A DNA stretch of 64,000 nt from Ruania alba (lineage in GTDB: Bacteria; Actinomycetota; Actinomycetes; Actinomycetales; Beutenbergiaceae): the NCBI RefSeq assembly GCF_900105765.1, contig NZ_FNTX01000001.1, positions 1,832,387-1,896,386 of the forward strand, given 5' to 3'. Position 1 is the stretch's first letter; every line of letters begins with the position of its first letter. The translations under genes and the position numbers were made by a program. The notes below the pieces were generated by a model that did not search any database, was not told where the DNA came from, and saw only the letters and a list, made by a program, of their open reading frames with translations. Below are positions 50,969-59,382 of the stretch, in pieces.

Positions 50969-52693
50969 ATGAATGCGATCGTGCTGCTCGTCGTCGGTCT
51001 GGCCATCTTCGCCGGCGGTTACTTCGTCTACGGGCGGTACCTGAGCCGCCGGGTGCTGCAACTGGATCGGGGGTTCGCCACGCCCGCGCACACCCAGTCC
51101 GACGGCGTCGACTTCGTGCCCACGAACAAGTTCGTCCTCTGGGGGCACCACTTCACCTCGGTGGCCGGCGCCGCCCCGATCGTGGGGCCTGCGGTCGCAG
51201 TGATCTGGGGCTGGCTGCCCGCGTTCCTGTGGGTGACGATCGGCACCGTGTTCTTCGCCGGGATGCACGACCTGGGGTCCCTGTGGGCGTCGGCGCGCAA
51301 CGACGGCAAGTCGATGGGCTCGCTCTCGGAGCGATACATCGGGAGGCGCGGAGCGAACCTGTTCCTGGTGGTGATCTTCCTGCTGCTCCTCATGGTGATC
51401 GCCGCGTTCGCGGTGGTGATCAAGAACCTGCTGATCTCCACCCCGAGCGCGGTGATCCCGGCGTGGGGCGCGATCCCGGTCGCGCTGCTGGTGGGAGTGG
51501 CCATCTACCGGATGAAATGGAACCTGATCGCGGTCACGATCGGCGGGGTGGCCGCCCTGTATTCGCTGATCCTGCTCGGCGACCGGTTCCCGGTGGTGCT
51601 ACCGGAGCAGATCCTCGGCATGAGCCCGGCGACGTTCTGGATCATCGCGCTGTTCCTCTACGCCGGAATCGCCTCGCTGCTGCCGGTGTGGGTATTGCTG
51701 CAGCCGCGCGACTACATCAACGGGGTGCAGCTCTTCGTGGGGCTGGGGATCCTGTTCACCTCCGTGCTGCTCGGCGCCCCGCAAGTGGTGGCTCCGGCGT
51801 GGAACTCCGCGGTGCCGGAAGGCACACCCAGCCTCGTGCCGCTGCTGTTCGTGACCATCGCGTGCGGAGCGATCTCCGGATTCCACGGGATGGTCTCCTC
51901 CGGAACGTCCTCCAAGCAGCTCGACAGCGAGCCGGATGCCCGCTTCGTGGGCTACTTCGGTGCGGTCGGTGAGGGCATGCTCGCGCTCGGCGCGATCATC
52001 GCCGCCACGGCCGGCTTCCGGACCCTGGCGGAGTGGGAAGAGGTCTACAGCGCCTTCAACGAGGGCGGGGTGGCCGCCTTCGTGCAAGGTGGCGGCACCC
52101 TGGTCAACGCCGGACTCGGCCTGCCGGTCTCCCTGAGCTCGACCGTGCTGGCCACGATGGCGGTGCTGTTCGCCGCTACCACGATGGACACCGGGGTGCG
52201 GCTGCTGCGGTTCGTGATCCAGGAGGTCGGCGAGGTGGCCGGCGTCAAGGTGAACAACATCCTCGGCACCGTGCTCGTGGTGGTGATCGCCGTGGCGCTG
52301 GTGTTCAGCCAGGGCGCCGACGGGTCCGGCGGACTGACGATCTGGCCACTGTTCGGCACCACGAACCAGCTGCTCGCCTCGCTCACTCTCTCGATCATCG
52401 CGATCATGCTGATCCGCAAGCGCAGCAACCCGTGGCCCGCGCTGATCCCGCTGGGGATCGTGTTCGTGATGGCGTTCTATGCCGCGATCGTGCAGGTGGG
52501 CACCTTCGTCACCGACCAGAACTGGCTGTTGCTGGCCCTGGACCTGGTGATCATCGTGGCCACCGTGCTGGTCGGGATCGAGGCAGTGCAGGGGATGCGC
52601 CGTGCGAAGAATGCCCCGCCCGACGGCGAAGGTCACCCAGGCGAGGACGCCTCCGTCGAGGAGGCTGGCAGCAGGCCGACACAGACCCCCTGA
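50969..52693 (+). CDS. cstA: Carbon-starvation protein CstA-type peptide transporter
   Basis: A 574-residue multi-span membrane protein of the CstA family, which imports small peptides or pyruvate when carbon runs out. Family motifs are HFTSVAGAAPIVGPAVAVIWGWLPAFLWV near the N-terminus, LPVWVLLQPRDYINGVQLFVGLG, and FHGMVSSGTSSKQLDSE (His and Ser conserved). Its length is that of the shorter CstA branch. ATG 50969 follows GGGGGTGC by several bases. It appears to be monocistronic. Confidence 0.95.
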   Translation: MNAIVLLVVGLAIFAGGYFVYGRYLSRRVLQLDRGFATPAHTQSDGVDFVPTNKFVLWGHHFTSVAGAAPIVGPAVAVIWGWLPAFLWVTIGTVFFAGMHDLGSLWASARNDGKSMGSLSERYIGRRGANLFLVVIFLLLLMVIAAFAVVIKNLLISTPSAVIPAWGAIPVALLVGVAIYRMKWNLIAVTIGGVAALYSLILLGDRFPVVLPEQILGMSPATFWIIALFLYAGIASLLPVWVLLQPRDYINGVQLFVGLGILFTSVLLGAPQVVAPAWNSAVPEGTPSLVPLLFVTIACGAISGFHGMVSSGTSSKQLDSEPDARFVGYFGAVGEGMLALGAIIAATAGFRTLAEWEEVYSAFNEGGVAAFVQGGGTLVNAGLGLPVSLSSTVLATMAVLFAATTMDTGVRLLRFVIQEVGEVAGVKVNNILGTVLVVVIAVALVFSQGADGSGGLTIWPLFGTTNQLLASLTLSIIAIMLIRKRSNPWPALIPLGIVFVMAFYAAIVQVGTFVTDQNWLLLALDLVIIVATVLVGIEAVQGMRRAKNAPPDGEGHPGEDASVEEAGSRPTQTP

Positions 52694-52819
52694 CCCAGGC
52701 TCCGAGCCACATCGGCCTGGCTACATCCCGTCTTCGGTGCGCCCGGTAAAGGCCGCGTCGGCAGTGAGACCGCGGCACATCCGGAAGGAGCGTGCGCGAT
52801 CATCCCGTCATCATGTATA

Positions 52820-52841
52820 CGATACGGAACGTGCCGTATCG
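52820..52841. promoter_or_regulatory. Candidate TetR operator overlapping the tetR-type start codon
   Basis: CGATACGG (52820-52827) is the exact reverse complement of CCGTATCG (52834-52841) with a 6-base centre. The palindrome overlaps TACGAT (52818-52823) and the GTG at 52831. It is a classic self-regulatory position for a TetR-family gene. Confidence 0.75.
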
Positions 52842-53511
52842 CAATGCTGAACCCCACACCTCCTCCCGCCGGCAGGGACGCCCACGCGACGATGCCCGCG
52901 AGGCCGAGATTCTCACGGCGGTGAACGAACTGCTCGCCGAGCGCGGTTACGAGGGCCTCACGTTCGAGGCGACCGCCCGCCGGGTCGGCGCGTCGAAGGC
53001 CACGCTGTACCGGCGGTGGGCGTCCAAGCGGGAGATGGTGGTCGCCGCGCTGCGGGCCGGCCCCGCGCGACGCGACGGTCCGGACGCGATCGACACGGGC
53101 TCGCTGCGCGGTGACCTGCTCGCCCTGTGCGCCCGGTTGCTGGCCACGATGCACGCGAGCGATGGTCAGACCGCACTGATGCTGCTGCAGGCAGGTCTCG
53201 AGGACCCAGAGCTGTGCGACGCCATCGAGCAGTCCGTCGGACCGACCGGTGCGCGGCTTCCCGCCTCGGTGATCGAGGCTGCCGTCGCCCGCGGTGAACT
53301 GCCTGCGGGTGTCGACCCGTTCGTCTTCGAGGAGGTCACCGGTTCGGCCCTGCTGCTACGCCGGCTGAACGGGCTGGCCACCGACCAGCCCTACCTCGAG
53401 GCGCTTGTTGATTCCGTCCTGATCCCTGCCCTGCAGGCCACTCCGGCCCCCTCAGGAACCCTTCCCGCCGGCATCTTCTCCGGACACCCGGCCCCAGCCT
53501 CCGCACACTGA
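52831..53511 (+). CDS. TetR-family transcriptional regulator
   Basis: A 226-residue regulator. The HTH is near residues 20-65: EILTAVNELLAERGYEGLTFEATARRVGASKATLYRRWASKREMV (Tyr-Arg-Trp typical of TetR helix 3). A helical ligand domain follows. A longer frame begins at GTG 52792, but the palindromic operator would then lie within codons. TACGAT seven bases before GTG 52831 and the operator over it support the shorter, leaderless start. It is 19 bases upstream of the hydrolase gene, which it probably controls. Confidence 0.88.
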   Translation: MPYRNAEPHTSSRRQGRPRDDAREAEILTAVNELLAERGYEGLTFEATARRVGASKATLYRRWASKREMVVAALRAGPARRDGPDAIDTGSLRGDLLALCARLLATMHASDGQTALMLLQAGLEDPELCDAIEQSVGPTGARLPASVIEAAVARGELPAGVDPFVFEEVTGSALLLRRLNGLATDQPYLEALVDSVLIPALQATPAPSGTLPAGIFSGHPAPASAH

Positions 53512-53530
53512 CCCAAGGAGTACTGCACCG

Positions 53531-54421
53531 ATGCCCATGATCGAGAACTTCCACTACCACCGACTGCCCGGCGAGGATGGCGTCGAACTGAACGTCGCCG
53601 TCGGCGGGAGCGGCCCCGCCGTCATACTCCTGCACGGCTTCCCACAGACGCACGTGATGTGGCGCGAGGTCGGACGCCGCCTCACGGACGAGCACACCGT
53701 GATCATCCCCGACCTACGCGGCTACGGCGCCAGTGACAAGCCCGCCGAGGATGGGCCGCACACCTACTCCAAGCGCACGATGGCACGTGACATCCTGGCC
53801 GTGGCGCAGCGCCTGGGGCACGACCGGTTCGGCCTGGTGGGGCACGACCGTGGTGCCCTGGTGGGCGTCCGCGCTGGGTTGGATCATCCGGAGACGGTGC
53901 GCTACCTCGGCATCTTGGACGTGCTGCCGACCCTCGACACCTGGGACGTGCTGCACGGCGTGGATGCGAAGGTGGCCTGGCACCTGTACCTGATGGCCCA
54001 ACCTGCCGACCTGCCGGAGCGGATGATCGGGGCGGTGGCCGAGGACTTCTTCGCCTCCTTCCTCGACGCCTGGGACAACGGCGGCACCTTCTCCCCCGAG
54101 ATGCGCCGGCACTACCTGGACAGTTCCGTAGCCGCGGTGCCGTCCATCGTGGCGGACTACCGCGCCACCGCCGGCATCGATGTGGAGATGGACCGAGCGG
54201 ACCGCGCCGCTGGCGCGCAGCTGCCGATGCCGGTGGGAGTGATCTCGCAGGACTGGGGGTCCGTGCTCGGCTTCGACGCTGCCGCCCTGTGGCGGGACTG
54301 GGCGGCGGACCTGACCTTCGAGCCGATCGACGCCGGGCATTTCATGGCCGAGGAGAAGCCGGAGGAGATCACCCGGTTTGTCCGGCAACTGGCGGCACGC
54401 GGATCAGCGGACCAGACCTGA
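53531..54421 (+). CDS. Alpha/beta hydrolase (haloacetate dehalogenase/epoxide hydrolase-like)
   Basis: A 296-residue alpha/beta hydrolase. LLHGFPQTHVMWREV (oxyanion region), IIPDLRGYGASDKP and the nucleophile LVGHDRGALVG, with Asp instead of Ser, are typical of the haloalkane/fluoroacetate dehalogenase and epoxide hydrolase branch. The conserved Arg after the nucleophile is kept. The second Arg of fluoroacetate dehalogenases is Leu here, and the His-Trp halide pair near WHLYLMAQPADLPER keeps only the His. The C-terminal catalytic His is likely in DAGHFMAEEKP. Defluorination is therefore unlikely. ATG 53531 follows AAGGAG by about 10 bases; it is co-transcribed with the TetR gene. Confidence 0.85.
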   Translation: MPMIENFHYHRLPGEDGVELNVAVGGSGPAVILLHGFPQTHVMWREVGRRLTDEHTVIIPDLRGYGASDKPAEDGPHTYSKRTMARDILAVAQRLGHDRFGLVGHDRGALVGVRAGLDHPETVRYLGILDVLPTLDTWDVLHGVDAKVAWHLYLMAQPADLPERMIGAVAEDFFASFLDAWDNGGTFSPEMRRHYLDSSVAAVPSIVADYRATAGIDVEMDRADRAAGAQLPMPVGVISQDWGSVLGFDAAALWRDWAADLTFEPIDAGHFMAEEKPEEITRFVRQLAARGSADQT

Positions 54422-54424
54422 TAC

Positions 54425-54454
54425 CGAGGACGACGTCGGATGAGCCTGTCCTCG
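54425..54454. terminator. Hairpin between convergent hydrolase and XylR-like genes
   Basis: CGAGGAC (54425-54431) pairs with GTCCTCG (54448-54454), with a 16-base loop, 3 bases after the hydrolase stop and 38 bases from the stop of the convergent regulator gene. A moderate terminator candidate. Confidence 0.5.
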
Positions 54455-54492
54455 ATCACTCGCCCGCCTTCATTCGATCGGAACGTGACAGC

Positions 54493-55671
54493 TCATCGCC
54501 ACCCGTCCTGACGAGCGATGGAGCCGGTCACATCCCGGCGATACCGGCCGGGTGAACGCCCGGTGTGCTTCTTGAACACCGCACCCATGTACTCAGCGTG
54601 CTTGAACTCCAACCGCTCGGCGATCCGGGTGAGCGTCCAGTCGGTGGAGGTCAACAGCTCGGCCACCCGGTTCATCCGCACCCGCAGGATCTCGGTGTGC
54701 ACCGTGCGCCCGACTTGCCTGACGAACCGCAGATCCAGCGCGCGGCGGGAGAGTCCCACCTCCCGCAGCACCTCCGGCACGGTGACGTTCACGTCCGCGT
54801 GGTCTCGGATGTAGCGCAAGGCGTGAGCGACGAGTTCGTCGTCCACCGAGAGCAAGTCGGAGGACTGCCGGGCGACCACGCGGACCGGCGGGATCAGGCG
54901 CAGGCCCGGCTCGACGTGCTCGCCGGTCATCATCCGGTCGAGCAGCTCGGCGGCCAGGTATCCCGTGCGGCGAGTGTCCGGCTCGATGCTGGACAGTGCC
55001 GGGGACGAGAGTGTGCCGAGCAGTTCGTCGTTGTCGACGCCGATCACTGCTATCTCGTCGGGCACGGCGAGGTCGGCAACCTTGCACGCCTCCAGCACTT
55101 CATGCCCGGCGATGTCGTAGCAGGCGAGCACACCGACCGGCTTGGGAAGATCGGTCAGCCAGCGGGCGAGTCGATCCCGGTCGGTGGCGCGTGTGCCGGT
55201 GGGGCGCATCGTGAACTCGTGCGCGGGTGAGCCGTGCCGGTCGGCGTGCTCGGCGAACCCGCTCCCCCGTTTGATCGACCACCCGTACCGCGGATCGCCG
55301 CAGAAGGCGAAGTTGGTGATGCCTCGCTCGGCGAAGTGCTCCACCGCCCAGCGCGCGATGTGGTCATCGTCGGTCTCGGCTCCGGGCAGTTCGGGCAGCA
55401 GGCGCCCAGCGCTCAGGTCCACCGTGGGCAGACCGAGCCGGCGGATGAAAGTGGCAGTCTCCGGATTCTCGATCCGGGCCAGTACCCCATGCCCGTGCCA
55501 GCCTTCGAGCCAAGAGAAGTCGGTATCGAGCCGGGAGTGCTCCACCAGGTAGAGCGACCAATCCCGGTGCGCGGCGACGTACTCGTGCACCCCGCGCAAC
55601 AGCCCGCGCGCGTAGGCGTTGGAGGTCTCCACGAGCAGCGCGACGTGCGTGGAGCGGGCGTCATCGACCAT
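54493..55671 (-). CDS. XylR-type regulator: LacI-like sugar-binding domain fused to AraC HTH
   Basis: A 392-residue regulator. The N-terminal two thirds (about 5-270) is a periplasmic-binding-protein-like domain: VALLVETSNAYARGLLRGVHEYV, VGVLACYDIAGHEVLEAC and PDEIAVIGVDNDELL. The C-terminal AraC domain has two HTH units (NVTVPEVLREVGLSRRALDLRF and TLTRIAERLEFKHAEYMGAVFKKHTGRSPGRYRR, given as region names only). This is the layout of E. coli XylR, which activates sugar genes on binding its sugar. ATG 55671 has TAGAAT exactly six bases upstream and no ribosome site. It is divergent from the sugar operon and very likely its activator. Confidence 0.9.
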   Translation of the reverse strand: MVDDARSTHVALLVETSNAYARGLLRGVHEYVAAHRDWSLYLVEHSRLDTDFSWLEGWHGHGVLARIENPETATFIRRLGLPTVDLSAGRLLPELPGAETDDDHIARWAVEHFAERGITNFAFCGDPRYGWSIKRGSGFAEHADRHGSPAHEFTMRPTGTRATDRDRLARWLTDLPKPVGVLACYDIAGHEVLEACKVADLAVPDEIAVIGVDNDELLGTLSSPALSSIEPDTRRTGYLAAELLDRMMTGEHVEPGLRLIPPVRVVARQSSDLLSVDDELVAHALRYIRDHADVNVTVPEVLREVGLSRRALDLRFVRQVGRTVHTEILRVRMNRVAELLTSTDWTLTRIAERLEFKHAEYMGAVFKKHTGRSPGRYRRDVTGSIARQDGWR

Positions 55672-55681
55672 GTAAAAATTC

Positions 55682-55705
55682 TACGGAACGCTGCGTAATC
55701 ACGCA
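55682..55705. promoter_or_regulatory. Candidate XylR-like binding region
   Basis: TACG-N8-CGTA (55682-55697) overlaps TGCGT-AATC-ACGCA (55692-55705), two short palindromes that are directly upstream of the leaderless regulator start and about 180 bases before the operon's first gene. They are the best candidate operators in the divergent region. Assignment to the XylR-like protein is inference. Confidence 0.4.
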
Positions 55706-55883
55706 TGGTCTTGCCACAGACGGCTGCCTAACGTGGATGTCAGGAGGTCAACAACGACGACGTATCACCTTCCTTGATCACATCGGTCGGGCCCCCGTGC
55801 CGGCCGAGAAGCAGCCAGACCGACGCGCCGATGCGGTCGCGTTCGGCCTGGTGATTCTCCAGCAATCCCAGGAGCAAACCACG

Positions 55884-56843
55884 ATGAGCTCACTCACCGA
55901 GGAGAGGCGGCGCGCACCAGCGCCCGCGCTCCGACCATCCTCACCACCACAGTCACGCAGACGGCGAGCAGTCGCGCCCTATCTTTTCCTCAGCCCCTGG
56001 TTGATCGGCCTACTCGTATTCGTGATGGGCCCCATGGCGGCCTCGCTGTACCTATCCATGACCGACTACAACTTCCTCCAGGACCCGAACTTCATCGGAC
56101 TGGACAACTTCGTGCGAATGTTCACGAGCGATCCGCGCTACCTCAGCTCGGTCGTGGTCACCGCCACCTACGTGCTCGTCTCGGTCCCGCTACAGTTGAT
56201 CTTCGCCTTGGCACTGGCGATGCTGCTGGACCGAGCGATCGCCGGAATCGCCATCTACCGCGCGGTCTTCTACCTGCCCTCGCTCATCGGAACCAGTGTC
56301 GCGGTCGCCGTGCTGTGGCGGACCGTATTCGGTAGCGATGGGCTCGTGAACGCCGCACTCGGTGCCATCGGCATCGATACCACCCACAGTTGGGTCGGCA
56401 ACCCGGATACCGCCTTGATGACAATCATCGCGCTGAACGTGTGGACCTTCGGCTCGCCCATGATCATCTTTCTCGCGGGCCTGCGTCAGATCCCACGCTC
56501 GTACTACGAAGCGGCCGAAGTCGATGGTGCCGGGCATGTTCGACGGTTTCTCAGCATCACGATCCCTCTCTTGACACCGATTGTGTTCTTCAACTTCATC
56601 CTGCAGACGATCTACGCCTTTCAGGCTTTCGTTCCCGCCTACATCGTCAGTAACGGTCAAGGCGGCCCCGCGGATTCGACCTTATTCTACACGCTGTACC
56701 TCTACCAGCAGGGATTCGCCAACTTCGACATGGGATATGCCTCCGCGATGGCCTGGGTGCTGCTGGTGGTCATCGCCGCAATCACCGGAATCAACTTCCT
56801 ACTTTCCCGATACTGGGTCTTCTATGCGGATGGTGACCGATGA
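55884..56843 (+). CDS. ABC sugar importer permease (MalF type), first gene of the sugar operon
   Basis: A 319-residue CUT1 permease. After a basic N-terminus (SRRRRAVA) come six spans, beginning APYLFLSPWLIGLLVFVMGPMAASL, and the EAA loop YYEAAEVDGAGHVRRFLSITIPLLTP. ATG 55884 follows CAGGAG by about 9 bases. The longer frame from 55737 covers promoter sequence and is rejected. It overlaps the next permease by ATGA. A TAACGT at 55729-55734 may be its -10. Confidence 0.92.
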   Translation: MSSLTEERRRAPAPALRPSSPPQSRRRRAVAPYLFLSPWLIGLLVFVMGPMAASLYLSMTDYNFLQDPNFIGLDNFVRMFTSDPRYLSSVVVTATYVLVSVPLQLIFALALAMLLDRAIAGIAIYRAVFYLPSLIGTSVAVAVLWRTVFGSDGLVNAALGAIGIDTTHSWVGNPDTALMTIIALNVWTFGSPMIIFLAGLRQIPRSYYEAAEVDGAGHVRRFLSITIPLLTPIVFFNFILQTIYAFQAFVPAYIVSNGQGGPADSTLFYTLYLYQQGFANFDMGYASAMAWVLLVVIAAITGINFLLSRYWVFYADGDR

Positions 56844-57697
56844 GCGCCGAGGCCGCAGTCACTACCCGCACCAAGCCGCCGATGCGTCGAGTCGCGATGC
56901 ACCTGCTCTTGATCGCGCTCGCCATCGGGATGCTCTACCCGCTGCTGTGGATGCTGGTCAGCTCCCTGCGCGAGAACGAGAATATCTTCACCAGCGCCGG
57001 ACTGGCGCTGACCGACGCGACACTCGACAATTACGTTCGCGGCTGGGATGCCCAGCAGAACTCCTTCGCGATCTATTTCCGGAACAGCTTCATCGTCACC
57101 GGCTCGGTGATTCTGGGGAACCTGATCGCCTGTTCCCTGACCGCGTTCGCGTTCGCACGGATGAGGTTCCGGCTCAAGGCGCTCTTCATGGGTGTCATGC
57201 TCGTCACCATCATGCTTCCCGAGCACGTCACGATTGTTCCCCAGTACATTCTGTTCTCGGAGCTCGGCTGGCTGAACACCTTCCTTCCTCTGACGGTTCC
57301 GAAATTCTTCGCGACCGACCCGTTCTTCATCTTCCTGATGGTGCAGTTCATGCGCGGCATTCCCCGTGACATCGATGAGGCAGCCTCCATCGACGGGTGT
57401 GGGCCGTTCCAGATCTACTGGCGGATCATGCTGCCCTTGGTGGTTCCGGCCCTGGCCACCACCGCGATTTTCTCCTTCATCTGGACCTGGAACGACTTCT
57501 TCCGTCCACTGGTCTTCCTGACCGACAACGATCTGTTCACCGTGCCGCTGGCGATCCGACTCTTCGTCGACCTCGGCGGCACTGACTGGGGAGCCCTGTT
57601 CGCCATGTCCGTTTTGTCCCTCGTCCCGATATTCGTCTTCTTCGTGTTCGGGCAGCGGTACCTGATCCGTGGCATCGCCACGACGGGGCTCAAGTGA
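56840..57697 (+). CDS. ABC sugar importer permease (MalG type)
   Basis: A 285-residue CUT1 permease with six spans and the EAA loop IDEAASIDGCGPFQIYWRIMLPLVVPALA. ATG 56840 overlaps the previous stop. Its own stop overlaps the start of the first Gfo/Idh gene (GTGA), so transport and enzyme are translated together. Confidence 0.92.
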   Translation: MSAEAAVTTRTKPPMRRVAMHLLLIALAIGMLYPLLWMLVSSLRENENIFTSAGLALTDATLDNYVRGWDAQQNSFAIYFRNSFIVTGSVILGNLIACSLTAFAFARMRFRLKALFMGVMLVTIMLPEHVTIVPQYILFSELGWLNTFLPLTVPKFFATDPFFIFLMVQFMRGIPRDIDEAASIDGCGPFQIYWRIMLPLVVPALATTAIFSFIWTWNDFFRPLVFLTDNDLFTVPLAIRLFVDLGGTDWGALFAMSVLSLVPIFVFFVFGQRYLIRGIATTGLK

Positions 57698-58710
57698 GCG
57701 CCGAGCGGGTGCGGGTGGCCGTCATCGGTGCGGGCTCCTTCGCGCAGTCCCATCTCGCCGCTTACGCCCACCTGGACCGCGCCGAAGTCGCGTGGATCTG
57801 CGACCCCGACCGCGATGCTGCCCACGCTGCAGCCAAACGGTGGGGAGTACCGCGGATCGCGCCCGACCTCGACACCATCCTGGCCGACGACGATGTCCAT
57901 CTGGTTGATCTCGTCACACCTGTGGCGCTGCATGCACCTCAGGCGATCCAGGTGCTCGACGCGGGACGTTTCGTCCTCTGTGAGAAGCCCATGGCGCTGG
58001 GTTTGGAGGAAGCCACCGAGGTCGCCGACGCGGACCGAGCCTCCACTGGCAACCTGATGGTGAAGTACCACCAGCGCTTCGACCCGGTTCACGAGCGTGT
58101 CCGTGACGGGCTCGCTGAGCAACTCTGGGGTGCCGGTCTGGTTGCACACATCGAGATCCTCGGCGACCACCTCGCTGCCCTGCGCTCCCCACACCACTGG
58201 CGCGGCAATCCGGCCATGACCGGAGGCGGGTGCCTGTTCGAGTCGGGCTCGCACCTGATCGACCTGGCGCACTTCTGGTTCGGACCCTCACGCCGAGTGA
58301 CCGCGACGGCTAACCAGCTCGCTGCCGGCAATCCCGAGAAGGGTGAGGACACCGCGACAATGATGGTCGAGTTCGACTCGGGCACGATGATGACGCTGGT
58401 CGGATTCTGGGGTGCCCCGGGATGGGACTGGCGCAAGGAGATCTTCACCTCCGAGCAGATCCGCCTCTCGATCGAGACTGGTAGCGACAACGTGCTCCGG
58501 CGACGGGACAGCCGCGGCGGCAACCAGGTTGTTGCTGTGGAAGAGAACTGGTTCGACCGGTCGGTCACCCGCTCGATCGCACACGCGCTCGACTGTGCTG
58601 CCGGGGACGCTCGGCCACTCGTGACGGTAGAGGACTCGCTGCAGTCGATGCGCACGCTGGATGCGGCGTACCGGTCCATCGCGGAAGGGCGCTCCATTGA
58701 GTTGGCATGA
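57694..58710 (+). CDS. Gfo/Idh/MocA oxidoreductase 1 (canonical EKP)
   Basis: A 338-residue NAD(P)-dependent dehydrogenase. The Rossmann motif VIGAGSFAQSHLAAY and the catalytic CEKPMALGL (Lys of EKP) are intact. GGGCLFESGSHLIDLAHFWFG carries the usual His base. GTG 57694 overlaps the permease stop. It is the only one of the three cluster oxidoreductases with a fully standard catalytic motif. The substrate is probably the imported sugar or polyol. Confidence 0.92.
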   Translation: MSAERVRVAVIGAGSFAQSHLAAYAHLDRAEVAWICDPDRDAAHAAAKRWGVPRIAPDLDTILADDDVHLVDLVTPVALHAPQAIQVLDAGRFVLCEKPMALGLEEATEVADADRASTGNLMVKYHQRFDPVHERVRDGLAEQLWGAGLVAHIEILGDHLAALRSPHHWRGNPAMTGGGCLFESGSHLIDLAHFWFGPSRRVTATANQLAAGNPEKGEDTATMMVEFDSGTMMTLVGFWGAPGWDWRKEIFTSEQIRLSIETGSDNVLRRRDSRGGNQVVAVEENWFDRSVTRSIAHALDCAAGDARPLVTVEDSLQSMRTLDAAYRSIAEGRSIELA

Positions 58711-59380
58711 CAAGACCGTCGCGGAGATGCTCGGCCGGCCAGCAGGATTGCCCAGACGGACAGCAGAGCCCACACCCCTCGCTGAACGCGTCATGGACGC
58801 GCTTCGGACGGTGAGCCTGTTGGCGGGCCTCAGCCTCGTCATGATCGTGCTCACACTCCCCCTGGTCTCCGCCGTACCCGCACTCGGAGCCGGTTCGCGG
58901 CTCCTGCTCAAGGCCTCACAAGGCCGGGTCTCCGGGCTCTGGCGAGAGCTTCCGGGAGACGTCCGCCGTGCGTTGCCCACCACGTGGTTCCTCGGTCCGG
59001 CAAGCGTGGCCGTGGGAGCGATCAGCGTGCTCAACCTCGCGTTCCTGGCTGGTCAGGCGACGCTGGCGGCGGGAGCCTTCTACGCCGTCAATGTCTCGGC
59101 GCTGCTGATCGCTGTGTGGTGGCTGGCTGCGTGCGTTCACGAGCTGGCTGAGGATCCCGAGGTTGCGCGTGCCGAACTGGTCAGACGTGCGACGAGCAGA
59201 GCCACGCGTTTCGGTCTCTGGCACGTTGCCGTGCTGCTGGGGGCGGCGCTCACCGTGGCGCTCGTGATCTACGTCCCGCTCGTCGGCGTGATCTTCGGCC
59301 CCGGCCTCGCCCTGTATCTGGGTCGTGTGGCCGCCCCACGGCCCACGACCTCCCTTCGACCCTGCAGAGGTGACTTGTAA
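58697..59380 (+). CDS. YesL-like (DUF624) membrane protein
   Basis: A membrane protein of about 227 residues with several hydrophobic spans (VSLLAGLSLVMIVLTLPLVSAV, LGPASVAVGAISVLNLAFLAG, LLIAVWWLAACVHEL, and a C-terminal LLGAALTVALVIYVPLVGVIF) and charged loops. YesL-like proteins are common beside CUT1 sugar importers with unknown role. TTG 58697 is placed 7 bases after GGAAGGG and overlaps the end of the previous gene. ATG 58727 is an alternative. Confidence 0.75.
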   Translation: MSWHDKTVAEMLGRPAGLPRRTAEPTPLAERVMDALRTVSLLAGLSLVMIVLTLPLVSAVPALGAGSRLLLKASQGRVSGLWRELPGDVRRALPTTWFLGPASVAVGAISVLNLAFLAGQATLAAGAFYAVNVSALLIAVWWLAACVHELAEDPEVARAELVRRATSRATRFGLWHVAVLLGAALTVALVIYVPLVGVIFGPGLALYLGRVAAPRPTTSLRPCRGDL

Positions 59381-59382
59381 CG

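Noticed and set aside
53531-54421. Fluoroacetate dehalogenase
   Set aside because: The second arginine and the tryptophan of the halide site are not conserved, so only a general Asp-nucleophile hydrolase call is made.
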